DNA of 64,000 nt from JANMDS01 sp031430575. Lineage in GTDB: Bacteria; Pseudomonadota; Gammaproteobacteria; Burkholderiales; Casimicrobiaceae. Positions 8,023-16,924 of the stretch are shown here, piece after piece. Location: NCBI GenBank assembly GCA_031430575.1, contig JANPBT010000017.1, positions 62,001 to 126,000 on the forward strand, written 5' to 3'. Position 1 is the first letter of the stretch. Each line of letters begins with the position of its first letter. Made by a program: the position numbers and the translations under genes. The notes under the pieces are model-generated. The model did no database searches. It was not told where the DNA came from and worked only from the letters and a program-made list of their open reading frames with translations.

Positions 8023-11000
8023 TCAAATTTCTGCGAATTCGCTCATCAGCGGAAAGTAAAGCGCGCACCGAATGGTAGCGCCCGGCGCAGCAAGCCCACT
8101 CGAGCGCACCGCAGCGGCATAGCGCAGCATCGTTTCGCGATATTGCGCTTTTTCTTCGGTTAAAAATTCCCCTAATGCGCGCTCGTCTTGCCCGTTTGGG
8201 GTGGAGGTCTTGTAGTCAATCACCCAGACCTCCCCGCCCGTATCGCAGATGAGGCGATCTGGGCGTAGCGTTTGTAGCGTTTGCAACGCAAGATCGGTGG
8301 TAACGACAAAAGATTGCTCATCACGCACCCAGCGATGGTCGGGATCAAAAATAAATTTTGCATGCGGGCAGTTTGCGACGCGGGTAACCATCGTTTGAAA
8401 TTGCCGTATCGCCTGCGGGCGCAACGCCGCTGGCGTCTTGCCAGAGGCCAGCGCATCTTCGAGCCATGCTTGCGCCGCTTCGCCCCACTTTCCGCTTCTG
8501 CCCCATTGCCCGAGCCACGTATGCACGAGCGTGCCAAATGCTCGAGCCGCAATCTGCGCCGCAGGGTTTTGATAACTAGCGCAAGACTGCGGTGCAGCCT
8601 GCAGCGCTTCAGGCGCGGCTAAAGACGCAGGCATGCTGGCTCGGCGCAAAAGCGGCGGCGCGACCGGAGCTGCGCCAAGCGCAACATCAGCGACGGCGTT
8701 GCTAGTGCCCGCCTGCCACTGTGCGGGCGAATGCGCCGCGATGACGGCCCACAATGACGCTTGCGGTGCTACCACCGCATCGCCATGATCGTCTACTTTC
8801 AGTGTCGCGGTCAGCAACAGCCGCTGCTTGGCACGGGTCGCGCCGACATAGGCCAAGCGCGTGCGCTCTTGGGCATTTTCGTGGGCATCAAGGGCTTTTA
8901 GCCATGCAAATATAGGCGCGGCGGGATCATCGCTCCCCCGCGGAGCAGGCGCGACGACGGCCCCGCGCTCGAAGCGCTGCCAGCGCACGAGCGGCGGCGC
9001 ATCGTTGCGACCGAGGCGGGCGAGTTGCGGCATGGCGACGATATTAAATTGCAAACCTTTTGCTTTATGTAACGTGAGCACCTGCACGCCATCGCGCGCA
9101 CCATGCTGGGTAATTTTTTGCACCGCGCGCAATAAGGCCAGACGATCCTGAACGCGGCCCGCGCCCGCATGCGCACGCACGACCTCGACCAACGCTGCGA
9201 AGCTTTCCGCATCAAAATCGGCGTAGCACGCTGCCGCATCGATTCGCGCCCATGCCGCTTCAGCAAGATCTGCAACATTGCGCCAGCCCATCGCTGCAAG
9301 GCAAGGTGCAAGCGCGGCGTGCAGTGCGCCTAACCGCGCCTGCCCGTCGCTGCTCAGCGAATTTGCCTGCAATACGCTTTCGATGCCGCGCCACCAATCG
9401 CAAGCCTGGGTATGCGCAGCCTCGGCGGTCAGCGTAAGGTCGGGGAGCATAACCCCACACCATGGTGCACGCAGGAGCGCTGCCCACGCCAAAGTATCTT
9501 CGCGTTCACTCAATGCCAGCACCACATTTAAAAAATCTCGTGCCCACGCCCGCTCTGCCAGCGGCAGGGCATCCGCGCTCACGGTCGGAATCGCCCGCGC
9601 TTGCAACGCGGCCACAAATGGCGCAGCATGCCGACGCTGGCGCACCAGCAGCGCAATCGAGCGCTCGCCTTGCGCCCACGCCGCTTCAACGGCATCGGCT
9701 ACGAAATTCACTTCATCAGCGCGCACCGCAAAAGCCTGCATCTGCACGCTTGACGCCGCACTCGCAGGCACCATCGCGATGCTCGGCGCGAAATGCACGG
9801 GTCGGCTCGTGCCAAAAGCGGGCGTGGCCATTGCGGGAGCAAAGGTTGCGTTCACCCAATTCGTAATCACGGGCTCGGAGCGAAAATTAGCCGCGAGTGT
9901 CAGCGACTGGAGGCGACGCCCGCCAATGCCCTGCTCTTGCGCGCGCGTAAAGAGCGAGACTTCTGCCTGCCGAAAGCGATAGATCGATTGCATAGGATCG
10001 CCAACGCAAAAAAGCGTTTGATCGCTGCGCTCACTCTGCGCCCATGTCGCGGCGAGACCTTCGAGAAATTCAAACTGAGTGATCGATGTGTCTTGAAATT
10101 CATCAACGAGCAAATGGGCAATGCCTGCGGCAATGGTCATGCGCGTTTTGGCATCGTCGCTATGCATGAGCGATCTGCTGGCAATGGCAATCGCGGTAAA
10201 GTCGGTGACGTTGCGGCGCGCCATCGCCGCCGAAAGATTGCCTGCTGAATAGCGCAGCAGCGTCAAGATTTCTCCAAGCACGTGATCGGCAGCCGCTGCG
10301 TCGCGCAATCTCGGGATGACACTGAGCGCTTGGCTTTGCGCGGCAATCATTGCAGGCGCTGCAAAGGCCACCCACAAGGCTTGAATGCGGGCTTTTTCTG
10401 CTTTTGAGGTCGCCAAAAAGCCTGCGTTTTTATCGATACTTTTGCGCAGCTCACCTTTTTGTGTGGTCACGATTTTAAAAAGCGCATGCCATTCATCGAG
10501 CGTATCAGGGCTTGCCAAGGGCCACGGCGCGCTGCACACAATGCCGGTGGCCAACGTGCTTTGAGCAAAGTTGGCTAAAAATATCCACTCTGAAATCTGC
10601 GCCGCAGGTAAATCGCTCAAAATCGCTCCCCGCAACACTGCAAGCACCTGCGCAATCGCTTGCCCCACGATCTGCGCTGCGAGCGCGGCATCTTGGGTCT
10701 CGGGCGCATAGGTCATCGCTAACCATTGATCCCGCTTTGCCAGCAAATCTGCAATCAAGCCGACCGCTTGATCGAGCTGAAATTCAAGCCGCGAAAGCAG
10801 TGTCGCGACCTGCTGCGAAAGCGCCGCATTTTGCAGCGTCTCGAGCGCGGCATCTCGGTAAAGTGCGGTCGCATCTTCTTCCACTTGCGCATCTCTGGCG
10901 ATGCCGCTTGAAATGGGCGCGAGCGATGCAATCTGGCGAAAGAAAATATCAAAGTTGAGCACCCGCAATTGCTCGGGCTGCGCAATCAGATCAAAGCCAC

Positions 11001-11268
11001 GCGCAAGATGATGCGCGCACGCACGTGCGCCGATGCTTGCAGGATCTTGATCGACGAGAAAGCGACGAATGCGGGAGCGCATTTCGGCGGCCGCTTTGCG
11101 GGTAAAGGTAATCGCGACGACTTCACTCGGGCGCTCGACCGCGAGCAAGGCATGCAGAAATCGCATCGTGAGGAGCTCAGTCTTGCCAGAGCCTGCAGGC
11201 GCTTGCACGATAAAAGATTGCGAGATATCAAGCGCGCGCGCGCGCTCAAGATGATCAGGCGCTTGCAT
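8023..11268 (-). CDS. addA: AddA-like UvrD-family helicase-nuclease
   Basis: 1081 residues. Walker A APAGSGKT lies at 23-30, followed by AITFTRKAAAEMRSRI, DEFQDTSITQF (Walker B region), VGDPMQSIYRFRQAE and YVGATRAKQRLLL, which are superfamily-1 helicase motifs. Near the C-terminus EVWVIDYKTS is the active-site part of a RecB-type PD-(D/E)XK nuclease. The upstream gene encodes an AddB-like partner, and the two reading frames overlap by 14 bases. The pair should process double-strand breaks for RecA in place of RecBCD. Two dispersed-motif copies are translated inside it as PAAQI. Confidence 0.88.
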   Translation of the reverse strand: MQAPDHLERARALDISQSFIVQAPAGSGKTELLTMRFLHALLAVERPSEVVAITFTRKAAAEMRSRIRRFLVDQDPASIGARACAHHLARGFDLIAQPEQLRVLNFDIFFRQIASLAPISSGIARDAQVEEDATALYRDAALETLQNAALSQQVATLLSRLEFQLDQAVGLIADLLAKRDQWLAMTYAPETQDAALAAQIVGQAIAQVLAVLRGAILSDLPAAQISEWIFLANFAQSTLATGIVCSAPWPLASPDTLDEWHALFKIVTTQKGELRKSIDKNAGFLATSKAEKARIQALWVAFAAPAMIAAQSQALSVIPRLRDAAAADHVLGEILTLLRYSAGNLSAAMARRNVTDFTAIAIASRSLMHSDDAKTRMTIAAGIAHLLVDEFQDTSITQFEFLEGLAATWAQSERSDQTLFCVGDPMQSIYRFRQAEVSLFTRAQEQGIGGRRLQSLTLAANFRSEPVITNWVNATFAPAMATPAFGTSRPVHFAPSIAMVPASAASSVQMQAFAVRADEVNFVADAVEAAWAQGERSIALLVRQRRHAAPFVAALQARAIPTVSADALPLAERAWARDFLNVVLALSEREDTLAWAALLRAPWCGVMLPDLTLTAEAAHTQACDWWRGIESVLQANSLSSDGQARLGALHAALAPCLAAMGWRNVADLAEAAWARIDAAACYADFDAESFAALVEVVRAHAGAGRVQDRLALLRAVQKITQHGARDGVQVLTLHKAKGLQFNIVAMPQLARLGRNDAPPLVRWQRFERGAVVAPAPRGSDDPAAPIFAWLKALDAHENAQERTRLAYVGATRAKQRLLLTATLKVDDHGDAVVAPQASLWAVIAAHSPAQWQAGTSNAVADVALGAAPVAPPLLRRASMPASLAAPEALQAAPQSCASYQNPAAQIAARAFGTLVHTWLGQWGRSGKWGEAAQAWLEDALASGKTPAALRPQAIRQFQTMVTRVANCPHAKFIFDPDHRWVRDEQSFVVTTDLALQTLQTLRPDRLICDTGGEVWVIDYKTSTPNGQDERALGEFLTEEKAQYRETMLRYAAAVRSSGLAAPGATIRCALYFPLMSEFAEI
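8550..8568 (-). repeat. Dispersed 19-bp motif copy inside addA
   Basis: The copy differs at the outer end (GGGTT instead of GGTAT). In addA it is read as NPAAQIAA, just before the C-terminal nuclease domain. Confidence 0.75.
10593..10611 (-). repeat. Dispersed 19-bp motif copy inside addA
   Basis: Eighteen of 19 positions match. It is read in addA as DLPAAQISEW. Confidence 0.85.
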
Positions 11269-13900
11269 CGTTTAGCTCCTCTTCAATCGGAGCTTCATGC
11301 GCTTGAAAATCGATTCGGCACAATCCTTGCCGCTGGCAATCTCTGCAAGCCAGTGGCGAGCGCGGCACGACCCCTGCTTGGCCACGCGCAAAGTTGTTTG
11401 CGGTCTCAGCCAGCGCATCTCGCCACTGCTCGAGCCAGTGCTGCCAGCCATCGGCATCGAGGGTGGCTAAGCGCTTGCCTAGCCCTTCAGCCGCGGCATC
11501 GCCAACGCCGACCAGCGACGGCGCTTCGGCGCGCACGTGGGCGTAGGCGACGGCAATCACTGCCGCGCTTGCATGAGCCAGCGCGTAGATCGGTAATTGC
11601 GGCAATGCCGAGGCATGCGCAGGATCAAGCATGGCCGTCAGCGATTTTGGTTTGCCAGATTTGTAGTCAACGATGATCTGCTGACCGTGCGCGGTTTCGT
11701 CCACGCGATCAAGTCTGACGTTAATCGTATGCCCGCCCACCGCAAGCGTTGCAGGCAGTTCACGCGCGACGACGCGATAGGGTGCGCGCAGGCTTTCGAT
11801 CATCTCCATCCAAAGCGCGAGCGTTTCGCGCAACTGCTCAAAAAAACCGTCTGCGTAGTCTTGTGGCCAACCACGCGTGCGGCGGCTACGCTCGAAAGGC
11901 TCCATCGCAGATCGGGCTTCTGCCAGCGCTAAATCAAGCCACTGCGCTTGCGTTTCGGGCGCGGCATCTTGCCATTGCGCATAGCTCTCGCATTGACCGA
12001 AAAGCGCGGCCATCGCGATATGAATTGCATTGCCGCGCTCCATTGCGGTGATCCCGAGCATGGGCGCTGGCCATGGCTCGATCTGCAAGCGATGCGCCGC
12101 GTACGCCTGAAACGGGCATTGCGCCTGACGCTCCAGCATCGTAGCGCCGCCAGGCAACGCGGCCGCCAAAAAAGGAACGCCTAAATCATCGAAAATAGGC
12201 TCAATCTGCGCCGCAGGTATGACTGCTGCAGGCACAATTTCACCAGCGCGCCACGCCGCATTGCGCGCAAAGCTCACGGGCAGCCATTCATCGGCAGCGT
12301 CATCGATGGCTTGCGCTGCAGATAATATTAATTGCGGCGCGGCGGCATGCCACTGATCCCACACGCTTTGGGCGGCGGCCATCATGACGTGCGGTGTCGC
12401 CCGCCCCACATGCGCGCGCAGCTGCCAGGCCAGCGGCAGAAACGCGTTGGCCTCAGCAGGCTCGGGCAGTGCGCCATCAGACATACCGCTCACCCACATC
12501 GCGTCGCACGGAAAACCGATTGACTCATAGAGCCCGAGCACTTGAATCGGCGCGTCTTTGCCTTCGACTTGAAAGTCATGGGCGCGGCAGCGTTGATTTA
12601 ATTCATCAAGCACTGCGCGGGCAGAAATTTCACCGAGCATGCCATCAAGCTCAGCTAGCCCTGCCAACATTTCTTCCCAAGCGGCAAACGCCTGCTGCGC
12701 CGCCAGATCAGGCAATTGCCCGGGCGCGCCGAGCTGCGCGAGCGCTGCGCTGAAATGCGCGGCCCAAACGCTCGCAGCGCAGCGCTTCGGCCATTGCCCA
12801 CTGGCGGCGATGAACGCATGAATTGGATGACCGGCCGCGCACTGCGCCGCGGCATCGCGCAGGGAGAACTTCGTTCGCCCTTTTTGAAGTGCATTACGCA
12901 CCCAATTCTGCGCCGCAGGTATAAACGGCGCAGCCATTGCCGCGCGCGCAGTCGCCAGATCATCGCCGCGCTGCGACCAGCCCAACCAATCAAGCATCGC
13001 AGCGATAAATGGCGCTTCAGACAACCGAATGCCAAGCGATAAATTGAATTGCGCGCCAGCCTCGGCAAAGGCATCGCGCGCAACGTGCGGCGCAAGGATT
13101 TCGCGAAATGCCCGCTGCACTTCATGGCGGACAGCATGCAATTGAGGCACGACCACCACAATTCGGGCATCAGGGTTTTGGGCATTGATGCTCTTTGCCC
13201 ACGCTGCGGCAGCGCGCCATTCCTGCGCCGGGCGTTCAAATTTTTGATAGTCTGCAACCGCCAAATGACCATACTGTAAGCCAACGATTTGCGTGCCGCG
13301 CAATGCAAACGCAGCGAGCAATGCCGCCAGCGCAGGCTCGGTCTGCACGCTGGGTAGGCGTACGATGCGTTTGGGAATGCGCAGTTGCTCAATCTGAGAC
13401 AGCAACGCGCGGGGCAATTGCGCAGCGGTCAACCAGCGATTTGCGCCGAGTGTTTTCCAAAATTGCCCACGCCAAAGCGCGTAGAGATTAACTTCAGCCG
13501 CATCGTCGGAATCAAGAAAAGGCTTAGGGCAATCCCAAGCCTGATCGAGCCGCCAAGCGCGCATCGCCTCGGTGACGAGGGAATTGGGTGCGGCCATAGG
13601 CGGCGAATCTGGATGCTCTGCAATCACCTTGCCCCAGAGCGCGCGCTCTTGCGTGGCCGAGAGCAATCGCGGCAGATCTGCCCGCGCGCGGCTCATACCT
13701 GCGGCGCAGATTTGCGCTTCTGACCAGAGTGCTACAAGCCACGCAGTCGTTGGCGAAATGGCTGGCATCACCGCCGCAGCGTGCGTTCGCAACGCCTCGC
13801 CCGCGAGCAATTCAGCCCAAATGCGGGCGCTGCGCTGATTAGGGGTCAACACGAGATCATCAGGCCTGATCTCGCTTAACGTAATAAAAATTGCACTCAT
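11255..13900 (-). CDS. addB: AddB-like nuclease with iron-sulfur-type cysteines (probable DNA repair protein)
   Basis: About 881 residues from the ATG at 13900; the frame extends upstream to 13993 but that part overlaps the DUF429 gene and lacks family similarity. The C-terminal PD-(D/E)XK nuclease core is QQIIVDYKSGKPKS. Cysteines in AQCPFQAYA and in CRDCQRQGLC match the four-Cys iron-sulfur staple of AddB-type nucleases. The N-terminal half resembles an inactive helicase. It overlaps the upstream DUF429 gene by 4 bases and addA by 14, so all three form one operon. Three dispersed-motif copies are translated here as AQICAAGM, VIPAAQI and FIPAAQN. Confidence 0.8.
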   Translation of the reverse strand: MSAIFITLSEIRPDDLVLTPNQRSARIWAELLAGEALRTHAAAVMPAISPTTAWLVALWSEAQICAAGMSRARADLPRLLSATQERALWGKVIAEHPDSPPMAAPNSLVTEAMRAWRLDQAWDCPKPFLDSDDAAEVNLYALWRGQFWKTLGANRWLTAAQLPRALLSQIEQLRIPKRIVRLPSVQTEPALAALLAAFALRGTQIVGLQYGHLAVADYQKFERPAQEWRAAAAWAKSINAQNPDARIVVVVPQLHAVRHEVQRAFREILAPHVARDAFAEAGAQFNLSLGIRLSEAPFIAAMLDWLGWSQRGDDLATARAAMAAPFIPAAQNWVRNALQKGRTKFSLRDAAAQCAAGHPIHAFIAASGQWPKRCAASVWAAHFSAALAQLGAPGQLPDLAAQQAFAAWEEMLAGLAELDGMLGEISARAVLDELNQRCRAHDFQVEGKDAPIQVLGLYESIGFPCDAMWVSGMSDGALPEPAEANAFLPLAWQLRAHVGRATPHVMMAAAQSVWDQWHAAAPQLILSAAQAIDDAADEWLPVSFARNAAWRAGEIVPAAVIPAAQIEPIFDDLGVPFLAAALPGGATMLERQAQCPFQAYAAHRLQIEPWPAPMLGITAMERGNAIHIAMAALFGQCESYAQWQDAAPETQAQWLDLALAEARSAMEPFERSRRTRGWPQDYADGFFEQLRETLALWMEMIESLRAPYRVVARELPATLAVGGHTINVRLDRVDETAHGQQIIVDYKSGKPKSLTAMLDPAHASALPQLPIYALAHASAAVIAVAYAHVRAEAPSLVGVGDAAAEGLGKRLATLDADGWQHWLEQWRDALAETANNFARGQAGVVPRSPLACRDCQRQGLCRIDFQAHEAPIEEELNDASA
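12202..12220 (-). repeat. Dispersed 19-bp motif copy inside addB
   Basis: One mismatch. It is read in addB as VIPAAQIE. Confidence 0.85.
12904..12922 (-). repeat. Dispersed 19-bp motif copy inside addB
   Basis: The inner end is AATT instead of AAAT. It is read in addB as FIPAAQNWV. Confidence 0.85.
13695..13713 (+). repeat. Dispersed 19-bp motif copy inside addB (antisense orientation)
   Basis: Exact copy. Because it faces opposite to the other two copies in this gene it is read as EAQICAAGM. Confidence 0.88.
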
Positions 13901-14706
13901 GCCATCACGATCCAACCTTCGTTTACCGGCGCTTGCGCGGGAAATCCAAAAGTATCTGGGCGCAGCGCTGCGAAAGCCGCTTGCACGGCACACAGAAATG
14001 CATCAAGCGCATCGCCAGAGGCATCGTCGATCATCGCAGCGCGCTGCGGCGGCGTGAGAGAGATTTCGCAGCCAATCATCTCTGGTGCGTTTTGTGTCAG
14101 CGCTGCGAGCAACGCGATGCGATTTTCACGCTGCGCAGGTGTTTGCTTGGCCACTATATCTTGCTTGTACGATTTAATACCGAGCCGCTTTTGAACAAGC
14201 CCAGGATAGGCTTCCAACGCGATGCGTTTATCGTTAGTGCGCTGACACGGCGCGATGCTTAAGCCAGAATCAAGCAAGCAGCGCACTCCCGCGTGATACA
14301 TCAACACCACCGGCGGATTGACCCACCACATCGCGGAGCTTGAGCCTGCAGGCCGATCTGTTTTACGGTAGGCAAGCTTCTCCCCCGGCGGGCGCGGCGC
14401 CGCATAAGCACGGCAACGCCCAACCAACTCCTGACGCGAAAGCGCAAGCGCGGCATTGGTATAGCCCCGCCAACCGGCAGGCCAGCCTTGGGCGGCAACG
14501 AATTCACGCGGGAGACCAAAAGGCATATCAAACGCACCCACCCACGGCCCCGGCTGAGCCAATACCGCTGAAAACGCCTCAAACGATACGCAGGCAACGG
14601 CGCGCTGCAACCGCAGCACGCCCGCATCCAACACGCACCAAGCGCAAGTGATGGGCTTTTTTGCACGGGGAGCAGAGGTGAAATCAACGCCAAGAAGCAA
14701 AGTCAT
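13897..14706 (-). CDS. DUF429 domain protein
   Basis: 269 residues. It begins LLLGVDFTSAP and contains GAFDMPFGLPREFV, EAYPGLVQKRL and DDASGDALDAFLCAVQAA, which are DUF429 signatures (an RNase-H-like fold with conserved Asp residues). The biochemical function of the family is unknown. It is the first gene of the DUF429-addB-addA operon and overlaps addB by 4 bases, so a link to DNA repair is possible. Confidence 0.8.
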   Translation of the reverse strand: MTLLLGVDFTSAPRAKKPITCAWCVLDAGVLRLQRAVACVSFEAFSAVLAQPGPWVGAFDMPFGLPREFVAAQGWPAGWRGYTNAALALSRQELVGRCRAYAAPRPPGEKLAYRKTDRPAGSSSAMWWVNPPVVLMYHAGVRCLLDSGLSIAPCQRTNDKRIALEAYPGLVQKRLGIKSYKQDIVAKQTPAQRENRIALLAALTQNAPEMIGCEISLTPPQRAAMIDDASGDALDAFLCAVQAAFAALRPDTFGFPAQAPVNEGWIVMA

Positions 14707-14742
14707 CGTGCGAGCATACCATCCCAGTAAAATGACGGATCA

Positions 14743-14818
14743 GCCTTCGTAGCTCAGTGGATAGAGCATCCCCCTCCTAAGGGGAGGGTCGCACGTTCGA
14801 TTCGTGCCGAGGGCGCCA
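14743..14818 (+). tRNA. tRNA-Arg (anticodon CCT), CCA encoded
   Basis: A cloverleaf can be folded: acceptor GCCTTCG/CGAGGGC, D-arm with AGCTCAGTGGATAGAGC, anticodon stem TCCCC/GGGGA with loop CTCCTAA, and T-arm GCACG-TTCGATT-CGTGC, followed by an encoded CCA. Anticodon CCT reads AGG. It stands alone, downstream of the divergent DUF429 operon. Confidence 0.93.
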
Positions 14819-15031
14819 AATTTAGAGGGTTAAAGCGGCAACGCTATCGGTCGCTAACTTAATTTGCAGTTTCGTGACTTTTTGCACTGTTTAGCGATAC
14901 TTTTTGTCTTACATTTTGCCGCGCGCTGAGCCGGTTGGTTAAAAATGGCGTATTGCGGTCGATCAACGCAAAATTCGCGTGGTCAAACCCGAATCACTCC
15001 ACTACTTGGCCGAGCATGACCCCTCGCCCCA

Positions 15032-15298
15032 TTGCAAGCAACCGATATTGCTCTCGCACGCCACGCATGCGCACTCACCAGCAATTGCGGAGTCGTTGAC
15101 GTAGATCAAGCGCCATGCCCCGGACTAGTGGGGCACGGTGGCGTCGCCAAGAGCATTCTCAGTGCTGCAAAAAAACACGCAGGCGACTTGATTGTGATGG
15201 CCTCGCAGGGGCGCAAAGGCATCTTGCGCGTGCCGCTAGCCAGCGAAACGCTCGATGTACTCACCCACTCGCATATTCCCGGCCTTGTGCTTCGCTAG
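15032..15298 (+). pseudogene. Universal stress protein (UspA) remnant
   Basis: The last ~50 codons read SILSAAKKHAGDLIVMASQGRKGILRVPLASETLDVL and end HIPGLVLR, the C-terminal half of a UspA-family protein including the nucleotide-binding G-x2-G-x9-G(S/T)-like segment in altered form. No N-terminal half of a UspA domain precedes it in frame, and the only start would be a TTG. It is best read as a decayed gene. The 213 bases between the tRNA and this frame hold no intact gene. Confidence 0.55.
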
Positions 15299-15341
15299 TT
15301 TGCAGGTCGGCAGCGCGTGTTGCGTCTGGCCATCAGTGCAA

Positions 15342-15360
15342 CTACCTGCGGCGCAGATTT
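15342..15360 (+). repeat. Dispersed 19-bp motif copy (intergenic)
   Basis: Eighteen of 19 positions match (CTACC start). It lies between the UspA remnant and the convergent GntR gene. Confidence 0.88.
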
Positions 15361-15385
15361 AGGACACACGCGCCATAAATAGCTA

Positions 15386-16087
15386 TTACTTTCGTCGCTT
15401 CGAAGGTAGAGACGGCATTTTCCCTTCCTCTGACCGCTCACCAAACTGTCTGCGCCTGACTTTAAACCGATGCGATGCAACTCTGAGGTGCAATTGCATC
15501 GCGGAGATGGCGAGTGCGGAATCGCCCGCCCGAATCGCGGCCGCGAGATCGCAGTGATGATGCCAACTTTGTCGAAAATCGTCAGGTGTGCTGATGAAAT
15601 ACGAACGAATCACAATCGGCATATCGATGAGCCCCGCTAGCATAACGCGCAACCTCGGTGACCCACTCGCATCGAGAATCGCGCGGTGAAAACTCGCATT
15701 GAGCGATTGCAAACGGGGAATCATCTGCGAACCACCGTGCGTAATTGTCTGAGCCATCTCGGCGTTGAGCCGATCGAGCTGATCGGCCAGCGCCTTGCCA
15801 CCGCGCAAGGCCGCGAGCCCCGCCGCGTGCCCTTCGAGCAGTGCACGCAGCTCGAAGGTTTCTTGAATGTCAGTTTCGGTCCATTCGGCAACGCGTACGC
15901 CACGCCCCGCGTCTGCTGTTGCGAGTCCATCGTCAACTAAACGCTTAAGCGCAGCTCGAATCGGCGTGCGACTCATGGCAAGCTCACGCGCCAGCGGCTC
16001 TTCCTTAAGCTTTGCACCCGGCCCGTAAATGCCAGCAACCACGCGCTGCTTTAAAAGTGCATAAGTCGAATCGGAAGTCAGGGACAT
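15386..16087 (-). CDS. GntR-family regulator, FCD (FadR-like) type
   Basis: 233 residues. The N-terminal winged helix contains LKEEPLARELAMSRTPIRAALKRLVDDGLA, and the C-terminal FCD domain has FELRALLEGHAAGLAA, NASFHRAILDASGSPRL and HCDLAAAIRAGD with metal-binding His residues. FCD regulators usually repress catabolic genes and respond to small organic acids. It is divergent from the rraA-like/dehydrogenase/Bug cluster, which it most likely controls. Confidence 0.88.
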   Translation of the reverse strand: MSLTSDSTYALLKQRVVAGIYGPGAKLKEEPLARELAMSRTPIRAALKRLVDDGLATADAGRGVRVAEWTETDIQETFELRALLEGHAAGLAALRGGKALADQLDRLNAEMAQTITHGGSQMIPRLQSLNASFHRAILDASGSPRLRVMLAGLIDMPIVIRSYFISTPDDFRQSWHHHCDLAAAIRAGDSALAISAMQLHLRVASHRFKVRRRQFGERSEEGKMPSLPSKRRK

Positions 16088-16230
16088 AATGTATTTATTT
16101 TGTACTCTTTGTAGCGCTCGGATACATCGTTTTACCCTTCATATATTTAACATATTCAACATGATTTGAAATAATTGTTTTTTTATTGTACATTTTTCCA
16201 TTCCGTCCCCGATTTTTCACGAGCCACAAC
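16088..16230. promoter_or_regulatory. Divergent AT-rich control region of the GntR cluster
   Basis: This 143-base AT-rich gap separates the divergent gntR and rraA-like genes. TTGTAC occurs at 16100-16105 and, as TTGTACA, at 16186-16192, near the two starts. They are candidate operator half-sites for the GntR protein; this is a visual guess without a consensus to test against. Confidence 0.35.
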
Positions 16231-16908
16231 ATGACTGGTCTCCAGATTCTCAAGCGCAGGCAACAAGTCTCAGCGCAAATCGTCCACGCCTACAAAGGCG
16301 TGCCTGTGGCCAATATCAGCGACTGTATGGCGCGGATGACTTCCGCCGGTTCGCGACTTCGCCCGATGCATAAGCGTGGGTATTTAGCCGGGCCAGCACT
16401 CACCGTAAAGTGCCGCCCGGGCGACAATTTGATGATTCATAAAGCGCTGACCATGGCGCAAGCGGGCGATGTGATCGTGGTTGATGCCGGCGGCGATCTG
16501 ACCAATGCGCTGTTCGGTGAAATCATGGTCGCATCGTCAATTGCCCGTGGGCTTGCAGGCGTTGTATTAAACGGTGCAGTGCGCGATTGCGAGGAAATCG
16601 CAAATGGCGAATTTCCACTTTACGCCGCCGGGATTACCCATCGCGGCCCATACAAAGATGGCCCAGGGGAGATCAACGTCCCCATCGCTATCCACGGCAT
16701 GGTGATTCATCCGGGCGATTTGATGGTGGGTGATGCCGATGGCTTGCTCTGCGTTCCGTATGCTGAGGCCGATAACATATTGCTTGCGACCCACCAGAAA
16801 ATGGATGCCGAGAAAAAAATGCTCGCTGACATCGCCGCAGGCACGCTCGACACTGCGTGGATCGATGCCACGCTTCGGCGCATCGGCTGTGACCCAACAC
16901 CCCACTAA
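16231..16908 (+). CDS. RraA-like aldolase/decarboxylase family protein
   Basis: About 225 residues from the ATG at 16231. VPVANISDCMARM, GPALTVKCRPGDNLMIHKAL, GDVIVVDAGGD, GEIMVASSIARGLAGVVLNGAVRDCEEI and VGDADGLLCVP are typical of the RraA/HMG-aldolase fold. Catabolic members cleave 4-hydroxy-4-methyl-2-oxoglutarate or carboxy-hydroxy-oxoadipate; others bind RNase E. Its place in a cluster with a 2-hydroxyacid dehydrogenase and a carboxylate-binding receptor favours the catabolic role. The upstream extension to a TTG at 16186 is not supported. Confidence 0.82.
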   Translation: MTGLQILKRRQQVSAQIVHAYKGVPVANISDCMARMTSAGSRLRPMHKRGYLAGPALTVKCRPGDNLMIHKALTMAQAGDVIVVDAGGDLTNALFGEIMVASSIARGLAGVVLNGAVRDCEEIANGEFPLYAAGITHRGPYKDGPGEINVPIAIHGMVIHPGDLMVGDADGLLCVPYAEADNILLATHQKMDAEKKMLADIAAGTLDTAWIDATLRRIGCDPTPH

Positions 16909-16924
16909 ACACAAACAGACAAAT

